DNA of 64,000 bases. It comes from Leptolyngbyaceae cyanobacterium C42_A2020_001 (lineage in GTDB: Bacteria; Cyanobacteriota; Cyanobacteriia; Leptolyngbyales; Leptolyngbyaceae). The stretch spans positions 1-64,000 of the forward strand of contig JACYLN010000089.1 in assembly GCA_015272515.1 (NCBI GenBank). The letters are read 5' to 3'. The position numbers and the translations under genes are program-made. The notes under the pieces were generated by a model. The model searched no databases and had not been told where the DNA came from. It saw only the letters and a program-made list of their open reading frames with translations. Shown here in pieces: positions 19,112-28,512 of the stretch; position 1 is the first letter of the stretch, and the number at the start of each line of letters is the position of its first letter.

Positions 19112-21262
19112 ATGGCGACCTTTTTATTAGAAGTTGGAACAGAAGAACTCCCGGCAAGTTTTGTGGATGATGCGCTAGAACAATGGCGATCGCGCATTCC
19201 CAAAAGCCTCTCCGAGCATTATCTGAACGCCGAAAAGATAGAGTATTTTGGCACGCCTCGCCGCCTCGCTGTGCTGATTGGGGGCTTGCCAGAACGCCAA
19301 CCTGATCAGGAAGAAGAAGTCAAAGGTCCACCGGCCCAAGCGGCCTTTAAAGATGGCAAACCCACCAAAGCGGCAGCAGGTTTTGCCCAAAAGCAAGGCG
19401 CAACCGTCGCTGATTTAGAAATTCGCCCAACGGACAAAGGTGAGTTTGTCTTTGTTAAAAAAACGACCATCGGACAGCCCACTGCCGAAATTCTCAAAAC
19501 CCTTGTGCCGGAATGGATTACCAGCCTGGAAGGGAAACGCTTTATGCGCTGGGCAGATGGTGATTTGAAATTTCCCCGCCCAATTCGCTGGCTTGTGACT
19601 TTGCTAGATGCAGAGTTGCTGCCAATTGAGCTAATCAACGGCTCCCAAAGTTGCACCAGCGATCGCCATTCGCAAGGGCATCGGGTATTGCATCCCGGCG
19701 CGATCGCCCTTCTGCAAGCCCAGGATTATGTAACAACGTTGGAATCGGCGTATGTGTTGGTGGATGTGGCACAACGGCGTGAACTAATTCAGCAGCAAAT
19801 TCAAGCGGCCGCCGACACGGTAAAAGGCGTTGCTGTGATCAATCCCGCGTTGCTAGAAGAAGTCACTAACCTAGTGGAATATCCTTCTGCTGTGGTCGGT
19901 AAGTTTGATGCTGAGTTTTTGGAACTGCCGCCAGAAGTGATCATCACCGAAATGGAAAGCCATCAGCGCTATTTCCCCATCCTCAAAAAAGCAGGATCCG
20001 ATGAACTGTTACCCAACTTCATCACCATTTCCAACGGCGATCCTGCGAAGAAAGACATCATTGCCGAAGGTAACGGTCGGGTGATTCGAGCGCGGCTTTC
20101 GGATGGCAAATTTTTCTTTGATGCCGATCGCGCCATTCCTTTAGAAAATTACCTGCCAAAGCTAGAAACTGTTACTTTCCAGGCAGATCTGGGTTCTGTG
20201 AAGGCAAAAAGCGATCGCATTATGGGCGTTGCGGGGCAAATTGCCGATCAACTTCAGGTGAGTAACGAGGAACGTTCCCACATTCAGCGCGCCGCCCTTT
20301 TATGCAAAGCCGATTTAGTCACGCAAATGGTCGGCGAATTCCCGGAACTGCAAGGCGTGATGGGTCAGAAATATGCGCTGGCGGGTGGCGAACCCAAAGC
20401 CGTTGCCGATGCGATTTTTGAACACTACCTACCCAGAGGTGCCAGCGACGCTTTACCGCAAACCCTGATTGGGCAAGTGGTTGGGCTGAGCGATCGCCTG
20501 GATACATTAGTTAGCATTTTTGGCTTGGGTATGATCCCCAGCGGCTCCTCCGATCCCTTTGCCCTGCGACGAGCCGCCAACGCGATCGTCAATATTACCT
20601 GGGTTGCCAATTTGCCGATTAATCTGGCGACGCTACTGGATCAGGTGATTGCCGATTTCGCCCAATCATTTGCATCTGTGATGAAGCTGAAATCAGCAGA
20701 ACTAACGCAACAACTTCAAGACTTTTTTCTGCAACGAATTCGTACCTTGCTGCAAGAAGACCGCAACATTGACTACGACCTGGTGAATGCGGTGCTGGGT
20801 GAGAATGATCTCGACTATACGCAACGGGCATTGGTGGATTTGCTGGATGTGCGCGATCGCGCCCTGTTCCTCCAATCCATTCGGGATAATGGGTCGCTTG
20901 CCACTATTTACGAAACCGTCAACCGGGCTTCTCGGTTGGCAGCCCAGGGCGAACTCGATACGGCTCAACTCGATCCATCCCAAGTCGTTCAACCAAAGTT
21001 GTTCCAAAAGTCCTCCGAACAGGCATTTTTTGATGGGTTGAAGCAGCTTTACAGCCAGATGCAGGGCGATCGCGATTACCAAAAACTCGTCCATGCCCTG
21101 GCTCAAATCGCGCCTACGGTGGCCAACTTCTTTGATGGCGAAGATAGCGTCTTGGTTATGGATCCTGATCCGGCAATTAAGCAAAATCGGTTGAATTTGC
21201 TGGGAGTTTTGCGGAATCATGCGCGTGTGTTGGCAGACTTTGGCGCGATCGTCAAAAGTTGA
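19112..21262 (+). CDS. glyS: Glycyl-tRNA synthetase beta subunit
   Basis: GlyS is the tRNA-binding beta subunit of the bacterial alpha2beta2 glycyl-tRNA synthetase. The 716-residue protein begins [20 protein letters not shown], shows [20 protein letters not shown] near residue 150, the ESHQRYFPI motif, and the [19 protein letters not shown] and [13 protein letters not shown] segments of the HD-like region, and ends with an anticodon-binding DALR-like domain (about 590-700). Length agrees with the family. The alpha subunit gene glyQ is not in the window, as is usual in cyanobacteria. A stem-loop lies just downstream. Confidence 0.97.
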   Translation: MATFLLEVGTEELPASFVDDALEQWRSRIPKSLSEHYLNAEKIEYFGTPRRLAVLIGGLPERQPDQEEEVKGPPAQAAFKDGKPTKAAAGFAQKQGATVADLEIRPTDKGEFVFVKKTTIGQPTAEILKTLVPEWITSLEGKRFMRWADGDLKFPRPIRWLVTLLDAELLPIELINGSQSCTSDRHSQGHRVLHPGAIALLQAQDYVTTLESAYVLVDVAQRRELIQQQIQAAADTVKGVAVINPALLEEVTNLVEYPSAVVGKFDAEFLELPPEVIITEMESHQRYFPILKKAGSDELLPNFITISNGDPAKKDIIAEGNGRVIRARLSDGKFFFDADRAIPLENYLPKLETVTFQADLGSVKAKSDRIMGVAGQIADQLQVSNEERSHIQRAALLCKADLVTQMVGEFPELQGVMGQKYALAGGEPKAVADAIFEHYLPRGASDALPQTLIGQVVGLSDRLDTLVSIFGLGMIPSGSSDPFALRRAANAIVNITWVANLPINLATLLDQVIADFAQSFASVMKLKSAELTQQLQDFFLQRIRTLLQEDRNIDYDLVNAVLGENDLDYTQRALVDLLDVRDRALFLQSIRDNGSLATIYETVNRASRLAAQGELDTAQLDPSQVVQPKLFQKSSEQAFFDGLKQLYSQMQGDRDYQKLVHALAQIAPTVANFFDGEDSVLVMDPDPAIKQNRLNLLGVLRNHARVLADFGAIVKS

Positions 21263-21284
21263 AAACCAGTGTTGAAATTTTGCC

Positions 21285-21311
21285 AAGAAAAAATCCCCAC
21301 GTAGGGGATTT
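21285..21311 (-). terminator. Rho-independent terminator between glyS and the NfeD-like gene
   Basis: AAATCCCC (21291-21298) and GGGGATTT (21304-21311) form an 8-bp stem with loop ACGTA. On the minus strand it is followed by a run of T residues, the arrangement expected for termination of the NfeD-like gene at 21365-21637. It may also slow transcription leaving glyS from the other side. Confidence 0.7.
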
Positions 21312-21364
21312 ACAGTGCATACAGCGAAATCTAATTGAATGCTTTAGTGAAAAATCTAATTGCG

Positions 21365-21637
21365 TTAAATTGGTTGCACCAGTAACGTAATGTTTCGTCG
21401 TCCAATTACCTGAACCATTTTGCCAGGAGCCAACGTTATCTCCTGCTCACACAGGGCAGACCACCATGACCCTTGAAACTGAACTCGTCCAATTTGATGG
21501 GGTGCGATTGTTTCAGAAACAATTCCTTTACCGTAATAGCTAGAATCTGCAACTTGGCGAGAGCGATCTAACCCATCTTCTTCTGCGCCAGTGAAAAATA
21601 AGGAATAAACCGTTTTGAGGGGGCTTTGTACTGTCAT
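21365..21637 (-). CDS. NfeD-like C-terminal OB-fold protein
   Basis: A 90-residue protein matching the soluble C-terminal OB domain of NfeD proteins: GRVQFQGSWWSALCEQEITL followed by KMVQVIGRRNITLLVQPI. NfeD proteins usually pair with stomatin/flotillin-type SPFH proteins at membranes; here there are no membrane helices and no SPFH neighbour, so it is a free-standing domain, as often seen in cyanobacteria. A Rho-independent terminator follows on the same strand. Partner and role are unknown. Confidence 0.8.
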   Translation of the reverse strand: MTVQSPLKTVYSLFFTGAEEDGLDRSRQVADSSYYGKGIVSETIAPHQIGRVQFQGSWWSALCEQEITLAPGKMVQVIGRRNITLLVQPI

Positions 21638-21724
21638 CGCACCATTTCTCCTGATTAAGGTTGGTGATGCTTCCCTGATGCAAGAAAATCTAGATTCAAA
21701 ATCTAAGCGTTTACAGAGTGTGGC

Positions 21725-22318
21725 TTATACGGCGTAGTCAGGTTCGTAATTAGAATCCATTGCCATTCTTTGCTTCATCCGAATGTCTTTTAAGTGGCGC
21801 TTGACTGTATTTTGCGTAATGTACAGTTCGGCTGCAATTTGCTGATACTTGAACCCTGCACGATACAACAGCCAGACTTCGGCTTGCCGGGGGGTTAAAT
21901 CGTACAAAATCGTTTCGGCGATCGCTTGATTTTGCAATGATTGACAACGGTCTTCTAGCAATACGACGAGGTAGGGGCGTTGAGAATCCTCTAACACTAA
22001 CCAGCGAACGCGAATTCGATAGATGTCAGAGGTACCGAGTGTAACTTCCGACTCAATCACAACGGGTTGACTAGAGTAAACATCTCGGCTGTCAATCAAC
22101 GCCTGGCAGCTTCGCCAGATTACATCGGGTACTTGATGGAGAACAGGTTCACCCTGATTTAGTTTTTGGCAGATGCAGTGGGCGTAGTAGTTGTGGTAGA
22201 TCCATTCACCCTGATCAGACAGAATCAGAATGCCATCGGTCAAACCTTCAAGCACACCTTGAATAAAGGTTGGACTGGATTGAAATTGCGGCTTAACTTG
22301 CTCTAATTGACTCAACAT
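21725..22318 (-). CDS. PAS-like sensor with LuxR-type helix-turn-helix
   Basis: About 197 residues from the ATG at 22318. Residues 15-125 look like a PAS fold (FIQGVLEGLTDGILILSDQG, then strands ending YLVVLLEDR), and the C-terminal 65 residues are a LuxR/GerE helix-turn-helix (LTPRQAEVWLLYRAGFKYQQ, then AAELYITQNTVKRHLKDI). It is probably a one-component regulator of stress or light responses. A longer version from an ATG at 22420 is possible but its extra residues look non-conserved. It is divergent from the response regulator gene at 22741, sharing a low-complexity intergenic region. Confidence 0.85.
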   Translation of the reverse strand: MLSQLEQVKPQFQSSPTFIQGVLEGLTDGILILSDQGEWIYHNYYAHCICQKLNQGEPVLHQVPDVIWRSCQALIDSRDVYSSQPVVIESEVTLGTSDIYRIRVRWLVLEDSQRPYLVVLLEDRCQSLQNQAIAETILYDLTPRQAEVWLLYRAGFKYQQIAAELYITQNTVKRHLKDIRMKQRMAMDSNYEPDYAV

Positions 22319-22420
22319 AATGGGGGGGGCTTTGAATTGGATTGAGTGATCGCTCAGATCAACACAGCTAGAAAATCGCGCTCGACGGTTGTTTAGGGAG
22401 AGAGATTTTTCCGGATGCAT

Positions 22421-22740
22421 TGAGGTCTGGCTGAATATCTATAACGATACGGGAGGGCTTGCGATCGCACATCATCGCTCTCTGCCAACTTCCTTTCCGA
22501 GAACAACGGTCTAAAATTGCAGCTTTGTGCAATCGGCTCTACCAAATTCTCCAGGTGAGGAAGTGCCAGAGTTAGGAGAAGCCGAGTGGATGAGTGAGAT
22601 TTCATCTACCCATCTACTCTCTACCCCCATACTCCCCACCTCCCCCTCCCCCCTTGCCAGGATTGTAGTTTTCTGCAAAGTTGAATGTAGATTCATGCAA
22701 TATCTTTGTCCGGTTCGCGTCTCCGGCGATCGCTGCAACT
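22421..22740. other. Divergent intergenic region with low-complexity tract
   Basis: No gene is seen. The region separates the PAS-LuxR gene from the response regulator and should hold both promoters. Bases about 22590-22660 are a pyrimidine-rich tract including ATTTCATCTACCCATCTAC (22599-22617), closely matching coding-strand sequence inside the exoprotein gene at about 59.73-59.76 kb. Confidence 0.6.
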
Positions 22741-23424
22741 ATGTCAGAGTCAGACACCCTCAAGATTTTGGTCGTCGATGATCACGAAGTCGTTTTAGGC
22801 GGAACGATTGATTTGCTGAAGCGGCAATATCCAAATGCGGAAATTTTGACGGCTCAAACCGCAGAAGCGGCTCGACAGCGTTTAGACGAGCAGCAGCCCG
22901 ACTTGCCAGATCTGGTTGTTCTAGATTTGTCTCTGCCGGAAACCGTTGGCACTACTGCTCAGGCAGAAGTGGGAATTCGTTTGCTGAAAGCCTTGATGCA
23001 GGAGTATCCTACCCTTAACATGACCGTCCAAAGCACTCATGTGAAGGCCCTGGTTCGCATTAAGCCTGAGATTGACAAGCACGGCGGCGGTTTCACAGTG
23101 GCAGATAAAAGTCTCTCCAGCAAGGAAATGTTGAATCGGGTCGATTGGGCACTGAATGGCATTACTCACACAAAAGATATTCGGACACGGCGCACCCTGG
23201 AGATTAAACCCGATTGGTTAACGGTGCTGAAGTTTGCGTTTTATGAAGGATTACAAGACCGAGCGATCGCTGAACGCATGAATGTTTCGGAGCGGACGGT
23301 GCGCCATTACTGGACTAAGATCCAGGATTTGTTGGAGGTGTATCCTGAAGAAGACCGGAATGATGGCAGGAACATTCGCATTCAAACCGAAATCCGTGCT
23401 AGAGAAGAAGGATTAATCGATTAA
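22741..23424 (+). CDS. Response regulator with C-terminal helix-turn-helix
   Basis: About 227 residues from the ATG at 22741. The receiver domain (residues 5-130) has KILVVDDHEVVLGG with the acidic pocket, the phospho-acceptor Asp in LVVLDLSLPET, and the switch Lys in FTVADKSLSS. A C-terminal helix-turn-helix follows (FYEGLQDRAIAERMNVSERT then VRHYWTKI). It is therefore a DNA-binding output protein. It lies 24 bases before a CHASE2 histidine kinase on the same strand, so the two form a probable cognate two-component pair. Target genes are unknown. Confidence 0.92.
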   Translation: MSESDTLKILVVDDHEVVLGGTIDLLKRQYPNAEILTAQTAEAARQRLDEQQPDLPDLVVLDLSLPETVGTTAQAEVGIRLLKALMQEYPTLNMTVQSTHVKALVRIKPEIDKHGGGFTVADKSLSSKEMLNRVDWALNGITHTKDIRTRRTLEIKPDWLTVLKFAFYEGLQDRAIAERMNVSERTVRHYWTKIQDLLEVYPEEDRNDGRNIRIQTEIRAREEGLID

Positions 23425-23448
23425 TTGTCTTAGCCAGGGGTCAAGGCT

Positions 23449-25338
23449 ATGCAACGCCCCACTTGGAATTACGTTAAAGCCGCGATCGCAAATTGGCGAG
23501 TTTGGGGATTGCCAGGGGCGATCGTCATTGGGTTAGTCGTCGCTGCTCGCCTGACAGGTTCTTTGCAAGGGCTGGAACTGCTAACTTTTGATGCGTTCCT
23601 ACGTCTTCGTCCACCTGAACCAGAAGATGATCGTGTTGTGTTGGTAGGATTGGACAAATCGGATATTCAGAAAGTTGGTTATCCCATTCCAGAGCAAGAA
23701 TTGGTTCGTTTAGTTAACACTTTGCAAACCTATCAACCAGCAGTAATTGGTCTTCATATTTCTCCTAATCAAGTTGCAGAACTAGATAACGCCAAACTAT
23801 TTGCTAACTTAAAGCAATACAAAAATCTAGTGGTTTCTGAACTGATCCTTTCTGCGGCTGATCAAATTTTAGCCCCGCCTAAATTTCCTAAAGATCAAGT
23901 GGGTTTTATTGACATTATTCAAGACACTGACGACTCCATTAGAAGATTAGTTCTTGGAGCTAATAACCCTAGCAATTGGGATGAATATAAATATTCTCTA
24001 ACGCTCAGGTTGGCAGAAAAATACCTGGTTAGTCGCGACAAAAATCTTAAACTCCAAAATGGAATTCGAGATCCCGCTGCCATGCGATTTGGCTCAATAG
24101 AATTACCCCGTTTGTTGCCAGATTCTGGTGCTTACGTTAGAGCAGATACCGCAGGACCACAAATTCTACTCAATCCTCGCAGCGGTAAGAACCCCTTTCG
24201 GCTTGTTTCTTTAGATGAAATTCAAGCGGGCAAATTTGATCCAAATTGGTTTCGCGATCGCATCGTCATTATCGGAATCACTGCTCCACTCATTCGTCCC
24301 ATTATCCCCACTGCGGCAACTGTCGATACTAATTCATTTCAGATTCAGGCTCATGCAGTGAGTCAAATTGTGGATGCCGTATTAGATGGGCGACTTTTGA
24401 TCGATACCTGGACGAACGAGTGGGAGTATCTATGGATTGTAAGCTGGGGGATTGTTGCCATTATTTGGGGACGCAGCAATTTTTCTCCTAAAACCAAGCT
24501 GGTTGGCGTAGGATTTGGTCAAGCTGGATTGCTTGGAATAAGTTACATGGCTCTCACGATAGGATGGTGGATTCCAGTTTTTCCTGCTACGTTAGTCTGG
24601 TTAATGAATGGAATTGGCTATACAGTTTTTCATAAATATGATTGGGTTTTAAGATCCCGACTGAAAGAAAATCAGCGGTTAGCTGAAGAACGACAACGGG
24701 CGATCGAGGAAACTTTCAATGTTATTCATAACGGTCCCCTACAAACCTTGTCCAGCCTCTTAAGACAACTTCGAGACAATAACATAGCTCCAGAAAAGTT
24801 AATAACGACTCTTGAAAACCTTAATGTTGAAATTCGAGGGATTGGTGAACATCTCAAGCAAGAGTCATTAACTCAAGAAAATAGTCTTTATTTAGGAAAT
24901 GGAATTAAAATTGACCTCAATCTTCCATTGCATGAGTTATTTTATGAGGTCTACAGTTACACTCTTGACCGCTCAGAATTTTCCAGATTTGAAATACTTA
25001 GAATATCTTGTGATTTTGACCCAATCGAGGAATTCTCATTAAACATTGAACAACGGCAAAATCTTTGTCGCTTCTTAGAAGAAGCCTTGTGTAATGTTGG
25101 CAAACACGCGGAAGAAGCAAGCCATCTTACTGTTTTAGGATTATCTGACAATGGTTGGTACACCTTGCAAGTGATTGATGATGGACTTGGTATCCGTTCT
25201 TCACGGGAAGGAGAGGGTACAAAACAGGCTCGTAAGTTGGCATTACAACTAAAAGGCAAGTTTAAACGGGAAGCTGTTGCTCCAAAAGGTACCCTTTGTG
25301 AATTGACGTTTCCACTCACTAATTTGTTACGTTGGTGA
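23449..25338 (+). CDS. CHASE2-domain sensor histidine kinase
   Basis: A 629-residue membrane kinase. One N-terminal hydrophobic segment (about residues 20-40) precedes an extracellular CHASE2 domain (about 45-310, beginning LTFDAFLRLRPPEPEDDRVVL, quoted in part), followed by two to three helices (about 325-400). The kinase part has the HPK-like H-box NVIHNGPLQTLSSLLRQL and an ATPase domain with N-box EEALCNVGKHAEEA and G-box VIDDGLGI, resembling the NarX/DesK type. It is encoded directly after a LuxR-type response regulator, its likely partner. The ligand is unknown. Confidence 0.9.
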   Translation: MQRPTWNYVKAAIANWRVWGLPGAIVIGLVVAARLTGSLQGLELLTFDAFLRLRPPEPEDDRVVLVGLDKSDIQKVGYPIPEQELVRLVNTLQTYQPAVIGLHISPNQVAELDNAKLFANLKQYKNLVVSELILSAADQILAPPKFPKDQVGFIDIIQDTDDSIRRLVLGANNPSNWDEYKYSLTLRLAEKYLVSRDKNLKLQNGIRDPAAMRFGSIELPRLLPDSGAYVRADTAGPQILLNPRSGKNPFRLVSLDEIQAGKFDPNWFRDRIVIIGITAPLIRPIIPTAATVDTNSFQIQAHAVSQIVDAVLDGRLLIDTWTNEWEYLWIVSWGIVAIIWGRSNFSPKTKLVGVGFGQAGLLGISYMALTIGWWIPVFPATLVWLMNGIGYTVFHKYDWVLRSRLKENQRLAEERQRAIEETFNVIHNGPLQTLSSLLRQLRDNNIAPEKLITTLENLNVEIRGIGEHLKQESLTQENSLYLGNGIKIDLNLPLHELFYEVYSYTLDRSEFSRFEILRISCDFDPIEEFSLNIEQRQNLCRFLEEALCNVGKHAEEASHLTVLGLSDNGWYTLQVIDDGLGIRSSREGEGTKQARKLALQLKGKFKREAVAPKGTLCELTFPLTNLLRW

Positions 25339-25731
25339 CATTTAGAAGCATCCAAGATTACATAAAAGTGTAAACCGCGGACTAAAAAGCTGACTTAGAC
25401 TCTAAATAGGGTAAGCATACTGATTGATTTAAGTTTCCTGGATCGTCTCGGGGAGATTGGTTCAGTCCTTCCTCTCACCTCGCCAATTAGGGGAGATCTA
25501 CCTAGACTTATCCGGAACACGCTGCTCATACCAGTTTTGTTTGAGATTTCAATAATCTACGGATACGTCTCTTACCTAAACCGAGGCGATACCGCTAGAC
25601 CTGTGCTTCTTAGCAAGCATTTGAGTTGAAGATGAATTTTCATCTTTACTTCGATCAAGCTTGTTTGGGAAAAATGCAGGGAAGAGGTGCTCTACCACTT
25701 CGTTCATGTTCGTGCATTCGGTTGTTTCGTT
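25339..25731. other. Intergenic region, no gene seen
   Basis: About 390 bases between the CHASE2 kinase and the small secreted protein. I see no coding signal. AAGATGAA and TTCATCTT around 25631-25648 form a perfect 8-bp inverted repeat with a two-base spacer, which could be a weak terminator or an operator. Confidence 0.5.
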
Positions 25732-25785
25732 ATGATTACTCAAACGTTGTTGCATCCCATCGAAGTTATTCAGGCGAGGATTTCG

Positions 25786-25998
25786 ATGGCGCAGAAAGGT
25801 AACTGTCTCTTGAGGAGCGTAAAATTAGCTAGTGCTTTGCTAGCAGTTACTACAGTCATCCTGGTTCAATCTCCAGGGGTTATGGCTCAATACACTCCTC
25901 CTCGAAGAGAGTCTCCTACTCGTCGGCAACGATCGCTGGTTGAAAAACCTCAAGAACTGGCACATCAGCAATCAATCAATTATTTGTTTGAGTGTTGA
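25786..25998 (+). CDS. Small secreted protein, possible truncated DUF928 relative
   Basis: About 70 residues from the ATG at 25786, with a clear signal peptide (basic start, then LASALLAVTTVILVQSP, cleavage probably after VMA). The mature part is only about 35 residues, QYTPPRRESPTRRQRSL followed by a polar tail ending in Cys. The YTPPRR start recalls the mature N-terminus of DUF928 proteins, which in cyanobacteria often neighbour CHASE2 genes, but the rest of that domain is missing. It may be a truncated remnant. An in-frame ATG at 25732 would give a longer leader. Confidence 0.45.
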   Translation: MAQKGNCLLRSVKLASALLAVTTVILVQSPGVMAQYTPPRRESPTRRQRSLVEKPQELAHQQSINYLFEC

Positions 25999-26103
25999 CG
26001 TTGCCAATGTTTGAACAAGAAGCGGACTGTGACTAACACATACGCTTCTTGTTTTTCAGGAATTTTTGAAGGGCGATTGTCGATTCTATTAGAACTAGAT
26101 AAA

Positions 26104-26562
26104 TTAAGGGATTTTATAACTGCCAACTCGCAAAATCAGTTCACCATTCTCTGGATTTTGGGTAAACACAAAAGCCCCTTTTTCTTTTCCGTTCTCAGCC
26201 AAAAAGTCGATTTGCAAATCTGCTGTTTCTTCAACTTCACGGTTTCGCTTAAGCTCAGCAATGATCTGCACAGATTCAGCCGTTTCTCCCCCAGCATTCA
26301 CAATTTCAAACGGAACATAGAACTGATTATTTTCTGAGCGGACTGGTTCAGGGCGGCTAATCGTCAAAATGGGAGGACGACCGCCATCAGTAGCCCAACT
26401 GTAAACCACCAGACTTGTAATCGTGCCGAGCACTAGAGAGGCAACACCAAACGTTGTCCACTCCGCCGTACTGCGAGGTGGACGCTTCAACCGTTGATTT
26501 TCGTTCTGGCTTTCGATGCGATCGCTTACATTCCCTTTCATCTGTCGTTCTCCGTTCCTCAT
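26104..26562 (-). CDS. TIGR02588 family protein
   Basis: A 152-residue protein with a polar N-terminus, one membrane helix (about residues 35-57, FGVASLVLGTITSLVVYSWA) and an exported domain of about 90 residues with a beta-sandwich look (FYVPFEIVNAGGETAESVQI). It matches the TIGR02588 family, always found with TIGR02587. Its start overlaps the stop of the TIGR02587 gene by four bases (ATGA), which implies translational coupling and a shared complex. A later ATG (codon 8) is also possible. No biochemical function is established. Confidence 0.85.
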   Translation of the reverse strand: MRNGERQMKGNVSDRIESQNENQRLKRPPRSTAEWTTFGVASLVLGTITSLVVYSWATDGGRPPILTISRPEPVRSENNQFYVPFEIVNAGGETAESVQIIAELKRNREVEETADLQIDFLAENGKEKGAFVFTQNPENGELILRVGSYKIP

Positions 26563-27449
26563 ACGGCTAATCGTCCAGCAGCACCGCCAATCGTAGCTGG
26601 CAACCCTAGCAAAATCGTGTAGCTCAACCAGGTTTGCCAGGGATCTTGCCCATTGAGTTTGTCAAAAAAGACTAACATCAGCATGGCAGCTAGCAATGAA
26701 ACCAGGTAAGATGCGATCGTTTCACTAGAAGGGCGCTGAAAAATGCCCTGCTGCTGTTGACGCTTACGTTGATTGGCAAAACCCGCTTCAAACACGATCG
26801 CGTAAGAAATCAGCAATGAGGCTGCCATAATTCCCAGTAGCCACAAACCGCTTACAGCGGCTGCCAGCATTGGAATTTCATCAGTTGGAGCAATATTGAA
26901 CGCAATCACAATTGAGCCAATCAATGTGCCGCCAATGTCGGAAATAGTAGCGTTCAATGTATCTTTCTGAGCGCCATTTGAGGATTTAGGCGATGAATTA
27001 CGACCTTCCCCGCCAGAGGCGCTTTCATCACTCCGTAAAAACTGGTTGGCAAGCGCCACACCCAATGTAAAGGGCACCCCTTCGTAAACCACCTTTCCTA
27101 GCGCTTCATTCAATGGGGTTTCTAACGTGATTTCTCGTAGTAGCACTAAAATGAATGTCGCACAGATAATGCCAATTGCCATCGCTTCTACAGTGTCCAT
27201 AAGTTCGTCTCTAGGATCACTGTCAGCGCTTTTACGAAAGCCTGCTGTTCGATTTAGCATGAACACGATCGCAAAGGTTAATACCAACGCCAGCAGTACT
27301 CGCACCATTGAAACCGAGGAACCAATCCACCACACTTCCATTGTGTAAATGAGTGGAATTCCGAATAAAAAACCACCTGATGCGCCGCGTATCAAATCAT
27401 CCAGTTCACTTGCCCATTGATTGCGGTGTTTCTGAACTGTCTTCATCAT
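26559..27449 (-). CDS. TIGR02587 family integral membrane protein
   Basis: A 296-residue protein with about seven or eight hydrophobic segments. The opening WASELDDLIRGASGGFLFGI followed by PLIYTMEVWWIGSS is the family hallmark. A polar loop rich in Ser and Gly (about residues 145-170) splits the two membrane halves. Function is unknown; with the coupled TIGR02588 gene it probably forms a two-subunit membrane complex. The pair is bounded by the small secreted protein on one side and DUF4230 on the other, with its own promoter region before 27449. Confidence 0.88.
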   Translation of the reverse strand: MMKTVQKHRNQWASELDDLIRGASGGFLFGIPLIYTMEVWWIGSSVSMVRVLLALVLTFAIVFMLNRTAGFRKSADSDPRDELMDTVEAMAIGIICATFILVLLREITLETPLNEALGKVVYEGVPFTLGVALANQFLRSDESASGGEGRNSSPKSSNGAQKDTLNATISDIGGTLIGSIVIAFNIAPTDEIPMLAAAVSGLWLLGIMAASLLISYAIVFEAGFANQRKRQQQQGIFQRPSSETIASYLVSLLAAMLMLVFFDKLNGQDPWQTWLSYTILLGLPATIGGAAGRLAV

Positions 27450-27546
27450 TGAAGGTCTAAATTCGTATCTGGAGGATTCCTAGTTTAAGCTGTTGTCTAC
27501 CAGTTTTCTTCTACTGAAAGAGGGAATTCTATGGGTTGCCAACGCT

Positions 27547-28365
27547 TCAATGCGCTTCATTAATGGGTGATTGATTAGTCTGATCAGGTTGAACGTAGTT
27601 ATTTTCCGCTGGAGTCTCTAGCGCTGGAGGGTTTTCAGGAGCGTTTACACGATTAGAGCAAGTAGAACCTGCCGCAGGGGAAATATCTATGGCAACGGAC
27701 TGGTAGCCAGCAGTACTCAAGAGTTGGGTGACAACGAACTTGGCGCGATCGCTTGCCTTCTGCAAAATCCCCTCTTGGCAAGCGGCTGCGGTAATTTTCG
27801 TCAACGCTTCTTGCTGCGCCATTGCTTGCAATTCCGGTCCTACATCCGGTCCTAGCCCCAATATTCCCCGGTTGTAGTCATACACTTGAGAGCGATTCAC
27901 GTCAATTTTTTGATCCAGCAGTTGGGCGGGTGGTAGCTGAATCCGAATCGTATCTCCCGACACTTGCACATTCTCCGCCGTGATTCGGCTTAAATCCACT
28001 CCTGCCTTCACTTCCCCATGAGCGATGTAGAGTAGCTTAGTTTTACCAAAAACGAACCCACCCACGGCTGCGTCTTGCTCCGTTGGCACGACTGCCTGCA
28101 TAGTGAAAGCGGCTGTTGCCAATTCACTCGATTCCTTCACCTGTTGCAGCACCAGCGATCGCACATCGACTTTTGGTTCTGGTTGAGAGGGACTGAGGAG
28201 GCTGTTAACCACACCAAACAGGCGATCGCCCCACTGAAAATTGCTGAAGCCAAACAGTAATAGGGCCGCAACCGCACCACCCGACAGCATCCAGAGCAGT
28301 CCGGCGAACCAACCACTGCCCGACGGGCGATCGTAGTCGTTTTCTCTCATAGGTTTACTGGCCAT
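27547..28365 (-). CDS. DUF4230 domain-containing protein
   Basis: A 272-residue protein with one N-terminal membrane helix (about residues 20-42, FAGLLWMLSGGAVAALLLFG) and a DUF4230 domain (about 68-225) facing the periplasm or cytoplasm. Typical features are SSELATAAFTMQAVV, the LLYIAHGEVKAGVDLSRI segment and the ALTKITAAACQEGIL region. The last 40 residues are polar and Pro/Asn-rich. The family is membrane-anchored and widespread, without an assigned role. It is divergent from bchH, with about 150 bases between the starts. Confidence 0.88.
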   Translation of the reverse strand: MASKPMRENDYDRPSGSGWFAGLLWMLSGGAVAALLLFGFSNFQWGDRLFGVVNSLLSPSQPEPKVDVRSLVLQQVKESSELATAAFTMQAVVPTEQDAAVGGFVFGKTKLLYIAHGEVKAGVDLSRITAENVQVSGDTIRIQLPPAQLLDQKIDVNRSQVYDYNRGILGLGPDVGPELQAMAQQEALTKITAAACQEGILQKASDRAKFVVTQLLSTAGYQSVAIDISPAAGSTCSNRVNAPENPPALETPAENNYVQPDQTNQSPINEAH

Positions 28366-28512
28366 ACCTGAGCAGTACTAATGTATCACAACCGGACATT
28401 GGAATCAGCCTTTTAGGGACTAGAAAGGGTAAGGGTTGGTTTGGTAGAGATTCCCACCACTCCAGCCTACTACACCCTACTATTAAGGTGAGAAGCGGGT
28501 TGAGTCTGGGAC

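Noticed and set aside
20702-21286. Open frame of about 194 codons opposite the end of glyS
   Set aside because: Antisense shadow of a strongly conserved gene with no domain of its own.
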